A stretch of 34,446 nt of DNA, taken from assembly GCA_015499985.1 (NCBI GenBank), contig JAAAUF010000316.1, positions 5,625 through 40,070 on the forward strand, written 5' to 3'. Positions 21,483 to 32,007 of this stretch are shown in pieces (the first letter of the stretch is position 1; every line of letters begins with the position of its first letter). A program made the position numbers and the translations under genes. Source of the DNA: Haplosporangium gracile. Its lineage: Eukaryota > Mortierellomycota > Mortierellomycetes > Mortierellales > Mortierellaceae. Below the pieces are notes generated by a model. It did no database searches. It was not told the origin of the DNA and saw nothing but the letters and a program-made list of their open reading frames with translations.

Positions 21483-24400
21483 TTAAGCAAAGGGGGACTC
21501 AACAGCAACCATCCCCAGATGATGAGAATGGTGCGAAGGCGGCGTCTGATGGAGATGAGATTGGTGAAGAGAATAATGACCATGGCTCTGTCGCAAGCCC
21601 TCCAAATCAACCTTCTGCACCTGAGCCATCGACACAATCGTGGGGCCATTATCGTACGTCGACATGGTCATTGCCTGATCGTAATCATACGAAGGCGACT
21701 TTTGGTGATGACTTGCCGATCCTGTCGCTGCAACAGCAGATTGGGGTGAGCTGTAAAGGTAGGGCTGCTGTTGTTGTTGGCTGTAGATGCTTCCACCCTT
21801 GATGGTGGCGGTGGCAGTGGTGTTGGTGTGGTGTTGGTTGAGAGTGGTGGCGTTAGACGCAGTGGTGGCATAGGGCTGCTCATTTCCGCCACTCGAGTCA
21901 CACCCGCTGTCGACATAGTCCTTAGGTGTGGGCATGGCATTGATCATCTGCGATGGCGGGCGTGTCGTTCTGGTCGTGCGTCCTCCTACAATCGCTCCGC
22001 TCGAACCTCCTTCCTGAAGACCCAAGGCGTAAGGCTGCGACTGCGACTGCTGCTGCTGAAGAGTGTTGTTGTTGTTAACAACGGCAGTATTGATCAAGAC
22101 GGGTTCGTACTCTGCCGACCCACTAAGGAAACTGCGGTGAGGAGACGTCGAGTGTCGGAGGACAGACGATGCCGGAGGTGGGGTCAAGGATGTCTGGCCA
22201 TAGGGGTTATGTCCCTCAGGGAAGGCGCCATCGCCAACGCCACCAAGGAAATCACAGTCTTCGTCAAACTCCATCTTCTGGAACCCAAGCTGCTGAACAG
22301 GGTCCACAAGACTCTCACGGGCCTTACTCCTGTTATGGTTGTTGTTCTGGTTTCTGCTGTTGCTGTTGTTGTCGTTGCCGTTACGGTAGTTGGACTGTGC
22401 AGTATCGGGTCTTGAGACAGGCGTGATAAGTCCCTTGCGCTGGGCGACAACAGCCGAGTAATGGTACTGACTGTTGATAGAAGGGTCCAAATGCGGAGGG
22501 TGGCCGTACAATTGCTGATGGTGGTGCGCAGGAGTAGAGGACGACCGGATATGGGTCGAGGGCAAGGAGATGTCTCGGAAGGCAAGATCGGGCGACTGGC
22601 CCTTCTTCTTGGAGATCCCAAACACATCCCTGAACATCTGCTTGACTCGGCTCTTGTTCTTGTTGTTGACTGAATACCCTTCCTGTCGGAAATGCTCTTG
22701 CTCCTCGTCAACAGGCGTTGTTGCTCCAGGACCTCCCGAAAGTGAGAGTGGTAATGGTGATGCTCCTCCTGCTCCTGCTGTGGTGACGACCAATTGGTGG
22801 CCGCTGCGACGACGATGTCCCAAAGAGTGGAGACGGTCGTGACCACCAGACTTGTTGTTGTTACCAGAGTCATTCAACCAGGGTTCCTTGGGTGCATTCG
22901 GCACACTACCACTGCGTTGGTGTTGTGGTTGTTGTTGAGGTTGCTGACGACGACGGGTCAAGAACGAGAACCGAGCCGAGAACCGACCAGCCTTCTTCTC
23001 CTTCTCGATAAAAGTCGGCGGGGGCGATACCAGTTGACGCTGTTGTTGCTCAAACTGCAACTGCTGAGCCTGGGCAATTGAATGTTGCCGGCGATGCCTT
23101 GTCGCCATCTGCACCTTAGCCTCGTCTTCGTCTTCATCTTCATCATCCGAATGCTGAAGCTGCCTCAGGATGGCCTGCTGCTGTAACTGCTGAAGATGCC
23201 GTTCATGCTGCCAATCACTATTCCTTGGTGCAGGTGCTGGTGTATGTTCGTAGGTCGGGTATTTGTTCAAGGGCGAGGATGCTGCGGCAGGCGAGGGTTG
23301 TTGTTGTCGTTGCTGCTGGAAGGCGGCGTGTGGCTGAAGATCAGAAGCGTCGCCATAGAGGTGGATGCCCGCCAGACTGTCCGGATCAAGCTCTTCCAAT
23401 TGTCGCCAATCGTTTTCTTGGCCAATCCCCGAGTAGAAGGAATCGCGATAGAGCGTCTGATCGTGATGGGTCATTTTGGTCCTTGGGAGGGCTCTTGGGA
23501 GGGCCATGGTTGGATCCAAACCATCAGGGATATTATCGAGATGGCGTTGTGCAGGGGTTCCTGTGGTCTGCTGTTGTTGCTGTTGTTGTTGCTGTTGCTG
23601 CATAAAGAGTGCAGGAGAAGGGTGAGAAGGTGATGTGCGCTGTTGTTGTTGTTGTTGCTGTGTGTATGGGTTTGGTGAGCTGTCCTTGCGCTGATGGTGC
23701 GAACCGGTAACAGACCGGCGGCGGACGAGAGCGGGCTGTTGTTGAGGTAAGGTATGTAAGAGATCGAATTGGTCGATTGTCTCGTCGTTGGGGTATTGCG
23801 TGTTCTTGTTATGTGGAGCAGGTTGAGAGCTGTGTAACTCGATGTTGTTGGCATTGTTGTTTGTGCAAGAGTTGTTGTAGATGGTGGTATTGTGCCAATG
23901 ACCTTTGTCTGTTACGCTGCGATAGAGGTCCTCCTCTAGTGCGATGAGCTCGCGCTGTAATTCGACGTATCCAAGGATGTGCTTCAGCTTGGCCTCTTGC
24001 GAGGGTGGGCTCTATTTGGATGCCAATTCCAAAAGGAAGCCAAACACGTCCAGCAGAACAATAAGCAAGCAACAAACAAGAGCAAGAAGAGAAGAATGAA
24101 GAGAGGGATGTTATTAACGATGATCAGCTTAGATGAGATCTGATTTCAAAAATAAAGTGTGTGCATGGTAGACAGTGTGCCATCCCTTTTTTTTTTTTGT
24201 TTTTTTTCCTCCATTTATATACAACACTCTTATAACCCATGGTGTTGTTTTTACTCCCACACTCTCTCTCTTTGTTTGTCTGGTGTGAGTGGTGCAAGGA
24301 AAAGACAAAGACACTGCCCCTGTGGGCGTATATGATTATGCCATGCCTTGATTGGTCGGGGTTCTGCATCCGTCTGATACAAAAGTGCAGACACAGACAC

Positions 24401-24850
24401 AATCACTGACAATATGAAGAGAATCAATGGTCCCCTTTCTCTCTTTTGAAAGTCTTTCAAAGGGGGCAGTGCAAGGACACATGGACATGCTTTGGTTGCA
24501 ATGGGGCCGACAGGGGAGAAGAAGGAGGGGAGAAGAAGAAGGGGGGATACAGCAAGGGCAAAAGGAATTGGAGTGGGAAAGAAGTGGTTATGGGGCGCGA
24601 GCGGGTCCAACGGGGAGAATGAGAACGAGGGAAGCGAGAATAGGGCGAGTACAGTGATCAAGAGAGCATGGGAAAGAAGGAGAAGATATATTCCCTTTTC
24701 TCCTCGGAAGAAAAGGAAGAAGTTGAAGGAGACACTTACGGTGACAGTGTGTCGGTAGAGATTAGCCTCGGTGAGAGGTGCGATCGAGGTATGGAGCCGT
24801 TGGGAGACATGTCTCGACACCTTGGCCGAGAAGTCAGAGACACCTGTCAT
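21483..24850 (-). CDS. Large Gln/Asn-rich disordered protein with helical N-terminus
   Basis: Two exons, 24850-24740 and 24011-21483, with a long 728 bp intron (24739-24012, GTAAGT...AAATAG, phase 0). The product is 879 residues. Exon 1 encodes MTGVSDFSAKVSRHVSQRLH and ends LTEANLYRHTVT. Exon 2 begins SPPSQEAKLKHILGYVELQR, then ELIALEEDLYRSVTDKGHW. This N-terminal part of about 85 residues is amphipathic and looks conserved; I do not recognise the domain. The remainder is low complexity: Gln runs near residues 155-185, an acidic patch (HSDDEDEDEDEA) near 325, a basic segment (ARFSFLTRRR), SRVKQMFRDVFGISKKKG, then His/Gln/Asn-rich sequence to the end. The ATG at 24848-24850 is favoured because exon 1 is coding-like from there and a strong donor follows. 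Function unknown; possibly a scaffold or membrane-associated protein. Upstream of the ATG the coding strand is strongly C/T-rich (25330-25500). Confidence 0.75.
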
Positions 24851-25329
24851 TGTCGATTGTTTGTTATTTGTTGTTGTTGTTGAATCTTCTTTTGGTTGTC
24901 GTTGTCGTTGTCTTTGTCTTGGCGTTGCTCGGCTGTTGCAGGGCTGTTGTTGTGTCAAAGGGGTATGTGTGTCGTTGTTGGTCAAGTGGGTGAGAAGAAA
25001 TAGATGAACACAGGAGAGAGTGAATGAAGTGCGAAGTTGTTATGCGAGTTTTGTATTCTGCTTCCCAAGATGGAACAAAGTACGGACGAGTGTAAGAAAG
25101 AGTAACAAAGTAGAGAGTAAAGAGTGGGGAGAGCAAAAGTAGTAAAGAAGTGGAGAAGGAGGGTCGTGAATGGTCCGTAGGACAATGAATATGATAAACC
25201 GAGGATGGTTGACGAGAGAAGAACCGTTAATAAAAAAGAGGAAGAGTGAGTGGAGTGATAAAGAGAAATGAGTGAATGGAAGGACGAATGGTTGATAGTA
25301 AGTTAGAGATAGGGTGTAGATGAGTAAAG

Positions 25330-25500
25330 AGAGACGAAGAGAAAAGAAGGAGGATAGGATAGGATCAAGGGACCAGAGGAGCCAAGGGGGTGACCAACAG
25401 AGAGGAGAACAAAGGAAGAAGGAAGAAGGAAGAAGGGAAAGGGAAAGGGAAAGGGAAAAGAGAAGAAAGAGAAAGAAAGAGGAAGGAAGAAGAGAACGTT
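25330..25500 (-). promoter_or_regulatory. Pyrimidine-rich region upstream of the Gln-rich protein gene
   Basis: The plus strand is almost pure purine, with GGAAGAA and GGGAAA tandem units near 25412-25460. On the coding (minus) strand this is a CT-rich tract 480-650 bp upstream of the ATG, a common feature of fungal promoters. Such tracts can also adopt triplex structures. Confidence 0.35.
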
Positions 25501-25794
25501 CAAAATGGGGGGGCCTCTTTTTCTTCTTCTTTGATAAGATATGTATGGGTCCAAGAAACACTCTCACTTTTGAATTTGAGATGAATGTTCTCCCTTACTC
25601 TCGCCTTCTCCTCCTCCTCGCTTCATTCAAACACTCTGTTTACTCCCACACATGCACACGCATCGTACTCACTCACACATACACATCCATCACCACCCCA
25701 TTGCCCATTCTGCTGCTTCCTTCTCTTCGCTAATCAACCCTTCCTCTAATTCTTCTCTTGAGACCCCCTTCATCTATTACCCTTGTTGCCTTGA

Positions 25795-25797
<3 letters not shown>

Positions 25798-25838
<41 letters not shown>
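25798..25838. repeat. Dinucleotide microsatellite (TC)20
   Basis: 41 bp of uninterrupted TC repeat in the intergenic interval. Confidence 0.97.
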
Positions 25839-25841
<3 letters not shown>

Positions 25842-26275
25842 ATTCTCCTCATCATCATCATGAACTGCCAACCAACCCCCTTTCTTTTCGTTTTCACAGC
25901 TCGTCTTACACCTTTCGGATAGACAGACGCATGGTTGCCCAATGCAGTGCAATCCAGTGCAATGCAATCCAACAATTGAACTGATAGGAAGAGGAAAAAA
26001 AAAGAGAAGGGGGCGCCATCCGTTCTAGTCCAATTGCCCCTCCGCTGGGAAGAAAAACAAGTAAAAGTAAAAGCAAAAGTAAAAAAGAAGGGGGGGAAAT
26101 TGAAAACGTCTCAATCCTACAATTCAACTATTCAATTCAATGAATACAAAAAAGCAAAAGGCAGACAACCTAATTTATGAGGGATAATTTTGTATCTTTG
26201 TGTCCTTGTGGTTGTCGGAGGAAAGGAAAAAAAATTTACAAGAGAAGGATGGAAGGAGTGGAGGTAGGAAGAATA

Positions 26276-26352
26276 GCAACAACAACAGCAACAACAACAA
26301 CCAACAACCGCAACAACAACAGCAGCAACAACAACAACAACAACAACAACAG
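26276..26352. repeat. CAA/CAG-type trinucleotide tract
   Basis: About 77 bp of CAA units with interspersed CAG, CCAA and CGC interruptions, outside any supported gene. A plus-strand frame across it (26200-26388) would encode Asn and Gln runs, but its flanks are not coding-like. Confidence 0.9.
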
Positions 26353-26971
26353 AGAGTCGATCAGTTTTGCCTGCCTTGCTCAGCATGATTTATTATTTTG
26401 CTATTTTTTCTATTGTCTGTCGCTTATCCATAATGCCGCGCCTCTGTTGACAGTCGACAAAGCAACTATCCGAACCGACAGAGAACAGAACAAACTTCTA
26501 CACTCCAAATTCAAATGCTTCAGCCCTGTTTTTGCCAGCCCTGTCCTGCCTTGCCATGTCATGCCAGTCGTTTGTTTATCTGCCTACCTGTCCGTTAACA
26601 TGCATCAGCCTATCTACCTATCTCTCAACTTCCTCTCCTTCTTCCCTTCTCCGTTTTGCATCGCATCGCATCGCCTAAGCAAACATCAAAGGGCGAGGCG
26701 AGAAAAGAAGGGAAATCATTCATTATTTCACACGCAACGCAAACAATTACTTTTTCAGTATGAGTAAATAGCCCTTTCTCTTCGTAGCCTCCCTTCGCCT
26801 CGTCTCGGCCTCTCATTTATTTTAAGCAAATATTGGATCTCCTGTGTCATAATGTAAGGGAACAACAGGGCATGGGCCCATTATTATCTTATTATATTCG
26901 ATCCCCTGTCTCCTGTCTGTCTTGTCTTGATTGCAAATCGAAGGAGTTGAAAACATAACAAGGGGAAGGAC

Positions 26972-27012
26972 AAGAGGAGGAGGAGGAGGAGTGTGTGTGT
27001 GTGTGTGTGTGT
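26972..27012. repeat. (AGG)n followed by (GT)11
   Basis: A short GAGG/AGG run to 26990, then 22 bp of perfect GT at 26991-27012, followed shortly by a GA-rich tract near 27019-27032. Confidence 0.9.
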
Positions 27013-27953
27013 TGAGGATAGAGAGAGAGAGCGAGAGACAGGGAGACAAGGTACGGTGTAGTATGGGGGGGTTCCATGGGTCAGCCTGGAGCGCCTCAAA
27101 GAATCTATCTCGTTCTTCTGCCTGTCTATCTCTTCTTTTTTTTTTTTTGTACCTGCACGCTTTGTGCTCGCACGCATGCATCACCTCGACAAAGTTTTTT
27201 TTTTTTGAAAAGCGAATCAAAGACACATAAGGCAATCAGGCTAGACACAAACACAAAAAGGGGATGAAGAAAAAAGGCAATGCAAAACGCGACAAACAAC
27301 AAAGTAGAAACAAGAAGGAACTTGGATACTAAATTTGTTGTTCTGGCTTGGATTTGGAGTGTGGCGTGAAACACTTGTGTGGTACACCGTGTACACCTTG
27401 TGCGCATGTGTTGTTTCTTCCCTTTTTCTTTGGCTCTATTTCACTCCATGGCTATGCCTACTCCAAAATAACAAATTCAAAGTCGATCTGTTTCGAACGA
27501 AGGAGCGAAGAAACAAAGCGGGTATGTGAGAGCAAAAAAAGAAAAAAAGAGAGCGAGAGTAAGCACTGCCTATTTGACGAATTTGTTCGTTGGGATTGGG
27601 AAGAGAAGAGGGCCAGGAGGAGAAGGAGGAGAGTAGAAAAGATTCGATCGTTGATCGAAAATGAAAATGAAAATAATGCCCAAATGCAATCAACGATAAC
27701 AATAGCCCACCCTGGTGCACATTCGCACATTCATATCCATGCAACCATGCAACCATGCAATCAACCAATGCAACTATGCAACCTATTCACCCATTGGCAT
27801 CATCGGCATCATTTTTTTTTTCATTTCCAGCATACCATGCGAGGGGATGGGTGCATCTGATGAATGAATGGGTCTTGTACGAATGAACGAATGGGATACT
27901 CAGGTACGGATATCTATTTTGCTTTCCGCTCCAGGTGACCCCTTCGCCTCTCC

Positions 27954-27965
27954 ATTGGATCCAAT
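27954..27965. promoter_or_regulatory. Palindrome of two inverted CCAAT boxes
   Basis: ATTGGATCCAAT is a perfect 12-bp palindrome made of ATTGG and CCAAT, about 2.2 kb upstream of the HAP2/NF-YA gene. It is a possible CCAAT-factor site; it could equally be chance. Confidence 0.25.
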
Positions 27966-28684
27966 TATTGCTGAATTATGAACAGAAAGACCTACCCTAT
28001 CCATCCCTTTCCCTTTCTCTTCTCCGACATGAACTTTTGAAAACATTTTGTTCCGCTCCGCTGTTTCTTCTTTCCTATGGACATCCCTCAGTGGTTCCCT
28101 TCCTTTTCTCTGCGAAAATGCGGTTCTGGCACTCCATGGAACAATGGTCACCACGATTTTTTTTTTTTGTTTCTTCCCGTCAGGATACCCTTTTGTTAGA
28201 AGCTAGTGCACTATCCGTTACCGCGGGACAAACACTGAAAAGAAAAACAAACAAATAACATCTAAGCCAACAATGCTAAAGTAGGGAAAATAACATAGTT
28301 CGATTGCATGTGTATGAATGAGGATCCAAATGGGCCCAGCATTTTATTTATGGAGCCCGAGAATAGGATGCGGATGGGATACGGTATTTGCTTCGGTCCT
28401 TTCCCGGTGATTGTTTTCCACTTTATCGCTTCTCAAACTCACCCCTTAGCTTTACCTTGCCCTTGCATCTCCTAGGCCTTTTTCTGCTTTGCTGGGAATG
28501 TGATGTCTGATCAGAGTGGCTGAGAATGAGAGCATCAAATGTCCCCTCTGAACCTGGGAGGAGGGGAAGGGAAAAAAAAAAAGATGCATGTTTTGTTTGC
28601 TTACGAGGTCAAGCCATGTTGTGCGAGAACCCGTTCATGCCTTATCATCATTATCATTATCATTATCATACCATAATGCCCTGG

Positions 28685-29206
28685 TGCAGGGGTAAGGGTA
28701 AAAAAGCCAAAATAAGTACACACCTCAAACATACAAACACAGAAACTAGAAACAGTCGTACCCCTGTCCGTCCTCTCATCCTCACCAACACCCATGACCG
28801 AGGTGTTCGTTGCTAGGAAAGTACCTACAAACACGAAGAAAAATGCGTGAACTACAGTATGGATCTATTCCTCTATTGTAGGCCACCGTCACCTCCTACT
28901 TCGCGCCTCGTGCCTAGTTTACACTCGCGCGCTGCTGGAGTACAGGTAAAAAAAAAAAAAAAAACCAAAATAAGTCCACAACGGACATACAAACAAACAA
29001 ACAAAGAAACAAGAGACGTTGCCACCGCTACCCATGCACTCATCTCTCCGATGCAATATCTCGTTTTTCTACGAGATGTCCATGAACACGAAAAGAAGAT
29101 GCGAGAATTATGTCCTGCATCTCTTATTTGTAGGGCATTTTGACTTCAAGTTCCACTACCCTCACACCTTGCGCCTAGTGTTTACTCGCTCACGGCTGGA
29201 GCATTG
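28685..29206. repeat. Diverged tandem duplication, unit about 260 bp
   Basis: Two head-to-tail copies, about 28685-28940 and 28941-29206. Corresponding landmarks occur in the same order and 256-265 bp apart: an A-run followed by CCAAAATAAGTnCACA (28707 and 28965), an ACATACAAAC run, a CACGAA(G/A)A...TGCG block (28834 and 29090), a TATTTGTAGG-like block (28876 and 29129), and CGCCT...TTTAC.CTCGC.C.GCTGGAG...TACAGG at each end (28905 and 29170). Identity is moderate, so it is old or fast-evolving. Neither copy contains a convincing gene, though TTGTAG and TACAGG at the same places in both resemble splice acceptor and donor contexts. Confidence 0.7.
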
Positions 29207-29940
29207 TACAGGGTGGCATGTCATTTTTGATGTCAGATGGTCCTCGAGCACGTTTTTCACTTTAGTCGGTGAGCAAATTCGATTCCTTGCTTCAATTGGT
29301 CAACAATCATTCTAAGCCCTTGTTGAAAAAATAAAGCTTGGTGATATACTGTACCCAGCACCATGGTTACCATAAAGCTGGTCGGCGAGTGAGTATGCCA
29401 TTGGAGAGCCACTAGAGGATCGGCAAGTAATATAAGTATTTGTGCCAAAAAAAAAAAAAAAAAAGAAATAGCTTTTTAAGAGAAGAGCATCCTTCCATCA
29501 TCATAACCAGACAATTGAAAGGGACATGCATTTTTGTGGTCGAACAAGCAGGCATCTGCGCAGTTTTGTCGGTTGTTCTTTTTGGTTGTTGTATGAGTCC
29601 TATTCACCCTATGCTTTACATACCAGGATATAACACGCTGCAGACAGCGGGCGAGGTGAGTGGGCGAGTGGATTGTAGCTAGAGAAGGGGAAAGACAAGC
29701 AAAGAGAAAGACAGCAGGCAGCAAAGGCGACTTTGCCATGTTCCTTTTTTACTTGTCGTTGTTCTTTCCCTTTCTTGGACTTGCAGCCATCTATCTCTCT
29801 GTCAGTCATTCAGGGCTCACTCGTTAAAAAAAATAAATCAATCACACACTCTGTCAGAGGGAAATAGAACAGAATCAGATAGACCAGGTAGGTAGGCAGA
29901 CAGACAGGCTATGTTTGTCCTTTGTTTTTCTTTTCTTTTT

Positions 29941-29990
29941 TTCCTTCTTGTTTTTTCTTTTCCTTCTTGTTTTTTCTTTTCCTTCTTTTT
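29941..29990. repeat. 19-bp T/C tandem repeat
   Basis: The unit TTCCTTCTTGTTTTTTCTT is repeated about 2.5 times, in the pyrimidine-rich promoter and leader region of the HAP2 gene. Confidence 0.8.
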
Positions 29991-30013
29991 TTTCTTCTTT
30001 CCTGTCGTCATTG

Positions 30014-30020
30014 CCAATCA
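30014..30020 (+). promoter_or_regulatory. CCAATCA box in front of the HAP2/NF-YA gene
   Basis: CCAATCA, the preferred NF-Y/HAP core, lies 128 bp upstream of the ATG at 30148. The gene encodes a subunit of the complex that binds this sequence, so autoregulation is possible. This is an inference from the motif only. Confidence 0.35.
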
Positions 30021-30147
30021 ACAACACTTTTGCTTCTCTCCTCCTTCCCGACCATCACCCGTCAGACAACCAACAACCAACTATAAAGAACAAAGGACAC
30101 CTCACATACCAACTACAGAAACAAAGGTGCCTCACCTTCATTCAGTC

Positions 30148-31676
30148 ATGACTCAGTCCTCAGGTCCGACCTCGCCAACGGGAACAGCCCATCCCTCCCC
30201 CTCTCCAGCACCACCCGCCTCCTCATCCTCCCCTCAACCCTCAGAGACCAGCTCCTCCCACCACTTTGACCCCGCCTACGCAAGCGCCATGGGCAGTGTC
30301 CTCGTCGTTGATCCCGTAAGACCTAGATTACCACCATCACCACAACAAGAAGGAACGTATGTTCATACTTATAACGAGAAACCTGCTCGTTCTCATAGAG
30401 CTAATAAGACGACGTTACTTTATGGCCAATAATAGCGAATGATGCCTCCAGGATACGTCCTCGGTCAAGTCGCCTCTCCTCGGGTTGAAGAACCAGAGGA
30501 ACCCCTCTACGTCAACGCCAAGCAGGTGAGTTGATCACTCTTTTCTCACACTCTTCAGGTTCAACATGGGAAAGACAGCAAAGCTGGTCGTTTTTTATTT
30601 TCTGGATGATTCCATTCCTCCTGCCGCCGCTCTCTCACTTTCTTCCTTCTCAGTCCTCCTCCCACCAAAACCCCCTTCTTATTACCACACCAATTCTCGG
30701 GTCAACTTTTTTTTACCCTGCAAACTCATATTTGTATATAACGTAAGGTTATATGCCTGAACCGTAGAAAAGAGGGTGAGTTTGGTTTTAGAAGGATTGT
30801 TTGGTTCAGCTTCGTTCTCGTCGGACGCGACCAAACAATAATGACTACAGCGAAATGATTGGCTTGTATTTGGCAGCCTATCATCATCCTCGATTTTCTT
30901 ACTTGACTTCCTTTCAGGACCAACGCTGTGTGGACATTGGATATGAACTTTGGCTTGGATTACTTGACGAATGATATTAATAACATCTGCAAATATCCGT
31001 ACATTGATGATCCGGATGACAGGGATGACACCTTCTCCTATTTCTCTTTTCCTTCCTACTTTTCTTCTCTTGTCTCCCTATTCCTGTCTTTTCTCGTGTC
31101 AATAGTGTGCACTTCATTGTCTTTATTTTGTTGTACGTGCATGTCACTAACCATGATGTTCCGTTATCTGTTTCTTTCTGATTCAATGTTATTAGTATCA
31201 TCGCATTCTGAAGCGCAGGGCTGCCAGGGCAAGTCTGGAGGCAGAAAATCGTCTGCTGCAACGAGGCCGCAAGGTAAGCAACAACAACAGAAACAGGAAC
31301 ATTGGGAACACTAATGCAATGGACCACATTATGCCCTTTTCATTTTGTCCAACCACCCTTGCTTATGGCTCACTCACATGTTTTTCCCTTTTTTTTCTCC
31401 TTCGTTATGTTGTGCCAACAACAACAACAACAACAACAGTACCTTCACGAATCGCGCCACAAACACGCCATGCGACGTCCACGTGGACCAGGAGGACGGT
31501 TTCTGACGGCAGCCGAGATTGCAGCTATGGACGCCCAGGAGAAGGGTGGTGTTGATGGGCAGGATCACGACGATCGCGCTGGATACGGACCCAACCATCC
31601 GACAGCCTATCAGGTTCACCACCACCGGCAGCAGTTGAGACAGGAGGAGGTTCTTCAGCAGCAGGCACAGTACCAT

Positions 31677-31708
<32 letters not shown>

Positions 31709-31793
31709 TCACCAGCATCACTCTCACTCACACCCTCACCACCAGCACCAGCATCATCCTGGTCAGAGCCAGCCTCAGACCTCCTACCCATAA
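30148..31793 (+). CDS. HAP2: CCAAT-binding transcription factor subunit HAP2 (NF-YA)
   Basis: Four exons, 30148-30315, 30436-30525, 31196-31273 and 31440-31793, all phase 0, giving 229 residues. The introns are 120, 670 and 166 bp. The conserved core is split by introns exactly between its functional parts: EEPEEPLYVNAKQ (exon 2 end), YHRILKRRAARASLEAENRL (exon 3, the helix binding HAP3/HAP5), and YLHESRHKHAMRRPRGPGGR followed by FLTAAE (exon 4, DNA recognition of CCAAT). Together these are the full NF-YA domain. Exon 1 is Ser/Pro-rich and disordered; the C-terminus is a Gln/His tract (HQHHSHSHPHHQHQHHPGQ). The protein acts in the nucleus as the sequence-specific subunit of the heterotrimeric CCAAT complex, controlling respiration and carbon and nitrogen genes in fungi. 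The first donor is GTAAGA at 30316; a later GTATGT at 30357 fails phase. The frame is open upstream to 29911, but as Phe-rich sequence typical of a T-rich leader. Confidence 0.95.
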
Positions 31794-32001
31794 GCGTCTC
31801 TTGTGGAAGGTCTGCTCTGTCTTATTGTTTCGCTGTCATTCGCTCTTCTTTACTTTTCGTCTTCGTTCATTCCTGTTCGTTGCTACTCTCAATCCAGCCT
31901 TTAACGCCATTACTTTGCTTGATTTTCATACACATACGTTTTCCTTTGTTGCGTTTACCCTTTATCCTATCTATCCACTTACCCACCTATTCCACTTTGT
32001 A

Positions 32002-32007
32002 AATAAA
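32002..32007 (+). terminator. AATAAA polyadenylation signal of the HAP2 gene
   Basis: Canonical AATAAA about 209 bp after the HAP2 stop, followed by T-rich sequence. Other signals are possible. Confidence 0.45.

Larger units (their letters stand above)
24851..30013. other. Gene-poor, microsatellite-rich intergenic interval
   Basis: More than 5 kb between two divergent genes. The left end (to about 25.6 kb) is purine-rich on plus and is the likely promoter of the Gln-rich gene. The middle holds CT, CAA/CAG, AGG/GT and T/A tracts. A tandem duplication lies at 28685-29206, and a T/C-rich stretch leads into the HAP2 gene. No open frame has family-like sequence. The length is unusual for this window and could hold regulatory DNA or an unrecognised noncoding RNA. 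Confidence 0.45.

Noticed and set aside
25412..25460. Possible telomere-like or CRISPR-like repeat (GGAAGAA, GGGAAA units)
   Set aside because: The units are short, contiguous purine repeats without spacers, and are simple sequence only.
26200..26388. Small Gln/Asn-run ORF
   Set aside because: It is produced entirely by the CAA/CAG tract, and its flanking residues are not coding-like.
29911..30147. N-terminal extension of HAP2
   Set aside because: The frame is open but encodes Phe/Ser/Leu runs from a T/C-rich leader. The ATG at 30148 starts normal Ser/Pro-rich NF-YA N-terminal sequence.
30316..30432. Read-through or later donor (GTATGT at 30357) for HAP2 exon 1
   Set aside because: It gives phase 2 and an immediate TGA after the acceptor at 30435. 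The GTAAGA donor at 30316 keeps phase 0 into the conserved exon.
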